This document shows, in pieces, positions 5,985 to 6,749 of a stretch of 6,749 nucleotides of DNA (the first letter of the stretch is position 1; each line of letters starts with the position of its first letter). The DNA comes from Mollicutes bacterium (GTDB lineage: Bacteria > Bacillota_I > Bacilli_A > Izemoplasmatales > Izemoplasmataceae): positions 1-6,749 of the forward strand of contig PUMO01000165.1 in NCBI GenBank assembly GCA_003551405.1. Direction: 5' to 3'. Position numbers and translations under genes: made by a program. The notes beneath the pieces were generated by a model, which saw nothing but the letters and a program-made list of their open reading frames with translations, made no database searches and was not told the origin of the DNA.

Positions 5985-6709
5985 ATATATATCCAGCCAT
6001 TGATATTCTGGGCGGCAAGGCTGTGCGCTTAAGACAAGGTGATTATGAAAGCAAACAGATTTATGACACAGACCCCTTGAGACTTGCTAGTCAGTTTGAA
6101 CAAGAAGGCGCGCCCATGATTCATGTGGTGGACCTTGATGGTGCAAAAGATGAATCCCTAGCCAACGATGCCTTGATTCGAAAATTGGCGAATCGTTTAA
6201 ATGTCCCCATTCAAGTCGGTGGCGGCATCCGAAGTATTGAACGCGCCCAAACCCTGCTTAATAACAATGTAAGTCGCATCATCGTCGGTTCCATGCCGTT
6301 TAAAGATCCTGAGGCGTTCCGTGACTTACTCAAACATTACGGCCCTAAAGTAGCCCTTGCGATCGATGCACATCACGGCATGGTCAAAACGGGAGGATGG
6401 CTTGAAACAACGGAAGTGGATGCGTACACCTTTGCCAGACAGATGGTCCAAAAGGGCGTTTCAACCATCATCTATACAGATATTGCCAAAGATGGCATGC
6501 TTAGTGGCATCGATTCTGCCATGTATGAAAAATTATTGCGTCTTGATGTCCAAGTGGTTGCCTCAGGCGGTGTTAAGGATCTTGACGATATCAAACGGCT
6601 TGGTCAATTGCCCCTTGAAGGGGTTATTGTGGGCAAAGCGATTTATGAGAAAAAATTCACAGTGCGGGAGGCCATTACATGCTTACAAAACGTATCATCC
6701 CCTGTTTAG
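5981..6709 (+). CDS. hisA: ProFAR isomerase HisA (phosphoribosylformimino-AICAR-phosphate isomerase)
   Basis: HisA opens the aminoaldose ring of ProFAR to give PRFAR, the substrate of HisHF. It is a (beta/alpha)8 barrel with two-fold internal symmetry. At 242 residues it is full length. The two catalytic aspartates are D8 (in YPAIDIL) and D129 (in ALAIDAHHG). Phosphate-binding glycine motifs are VGGGIRS (79-85) and ASGGV (194-198), with VDLDGAKD (50-57) and YTDIAKDGMLSG (165-176) also typical. The ATG at 5981 overlaps the hisH stop and follows AGGAGAGG (5966-5973). Its 3' end overlaps hisF by 31 bases. Nothing suggests the dual HisA/TrpF type (PriA), which is largely actinobacterial, though reading alone does not exclude it. 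Confidence 0.96.
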   Translation: MNIYPAIDILGGKAVRLRQGDYESKQIYDTDPLRLASQFEQEGAPMIHVVDLDGAKDESLANDALIRKLANRLNVPIQVGGGIRSIERAQTLLNNNVSRIIVGSMPFKDPEAFRDLLKHYGPKVALAIDAHHGMVKTGGWLETTEVDAYTFARQMVQKGVSTIIYTDIAKDGMLSGIDSAMYEKLLRLDVQVVASGGVKDLDDIKRLGQLPLEGVIVGKAIYEKKFTVREAITCLQNVSSPV

Positions 6710-6749
6710 ACGTGCGTGATGGACGCGTCGTCAAAGGCAAGCAGTTTAC
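6679..6749 (+). CDS. hisF: Imidazole glycerol phosphate synthase, cyclase subunit HisF (3' end cut by window)
   Basis: Only the first 23 codons and part of the next are in the window, but they match the very conserved HisF start: MLTKRIIPCLDVRDG, with catalytic D11 and K19. HisF is the barrel that cyclises PRFAR with ammonia from HisH, giving imidazole glycerol phosphate and AICAR. The ATG at 6679 has GGGAGG (6666-6671) seven bases upstream, within hisA, and lies in a different frame from hisA, whose stop is at 6707-6709. The 31-base overlap is longer than at the other junctions here. The gene runs off the window edge, so its completeness is unknown. Confidence 0.95.
   Translation, partial: MLTKRIIPCLDVRDGRVVKGKQF

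Overview
This window carries most of a histidine biosynthesis operon, all on the + strand, from what looks like a low-to-mid GC Gram-positive bacterium (Bacillota). The clues are a short-form HisG partnered by a HisZ, strong AGGAGG-type ribosome binding sites before nearly every gene, and very tight gene packing. The genus cannot be named from sequence reading alone.

Layout: (1) 1-594 is the 3' part of a gene for a multi-pass membrane protein resembling the DUF3159 family, closed by an intrinsic terminator at 582-614 that overlaps its stop codon. (2) 595-924 is a 330-base non-genic stretch acting as the his regulatory leader. It has a sigma-A-type promoter (635-663), a 19-residue leader peptide with a run of four His codons and a fifth next to the stop (694-753), a chain of mutually exclusive RNA pairings (721-872), and an intrinsic terminator (846-878) just before the first structural gene. 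(3) 925-6749 holds hisZ-hisG-hisD-hisC-hisB-hisH-hisA-hisF, with hisF cut by the window end after 23 full codons. Junctions are an 11-base overlap, ATGA overlaps, a 1-base gap, a 1-base overlap and a 31-base overlap, so the set reads as one translationally coupled transcript.

Together the genes cover these histidine pathway steps: PRPP + ATP condensation (HisZG), ProFAR isomerisation (HisA), imidazole ring formation (HisHF), dehydration (HisB), transamination (HisC) and the last two oxidations (HisD). Not seen here are hisI/hisE (PR-AMP cyclohydrolase and PR-ATP pyrophosphatase), which may lie past the right edge, and a histidinol-phosphate phosphatase. HisB is the monofunctional dehydratase form.

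The most striking item is the leader. A ribosome-stalling, enteric-style His attenuator with A:B, B:C, C:D, D:E and E:F pairings can be read directly from the sequence. This is unexpected in a Gram-positive his operon, where tRNA-sensing T-box leaders are the better-known mode. No T-box signature is visible.
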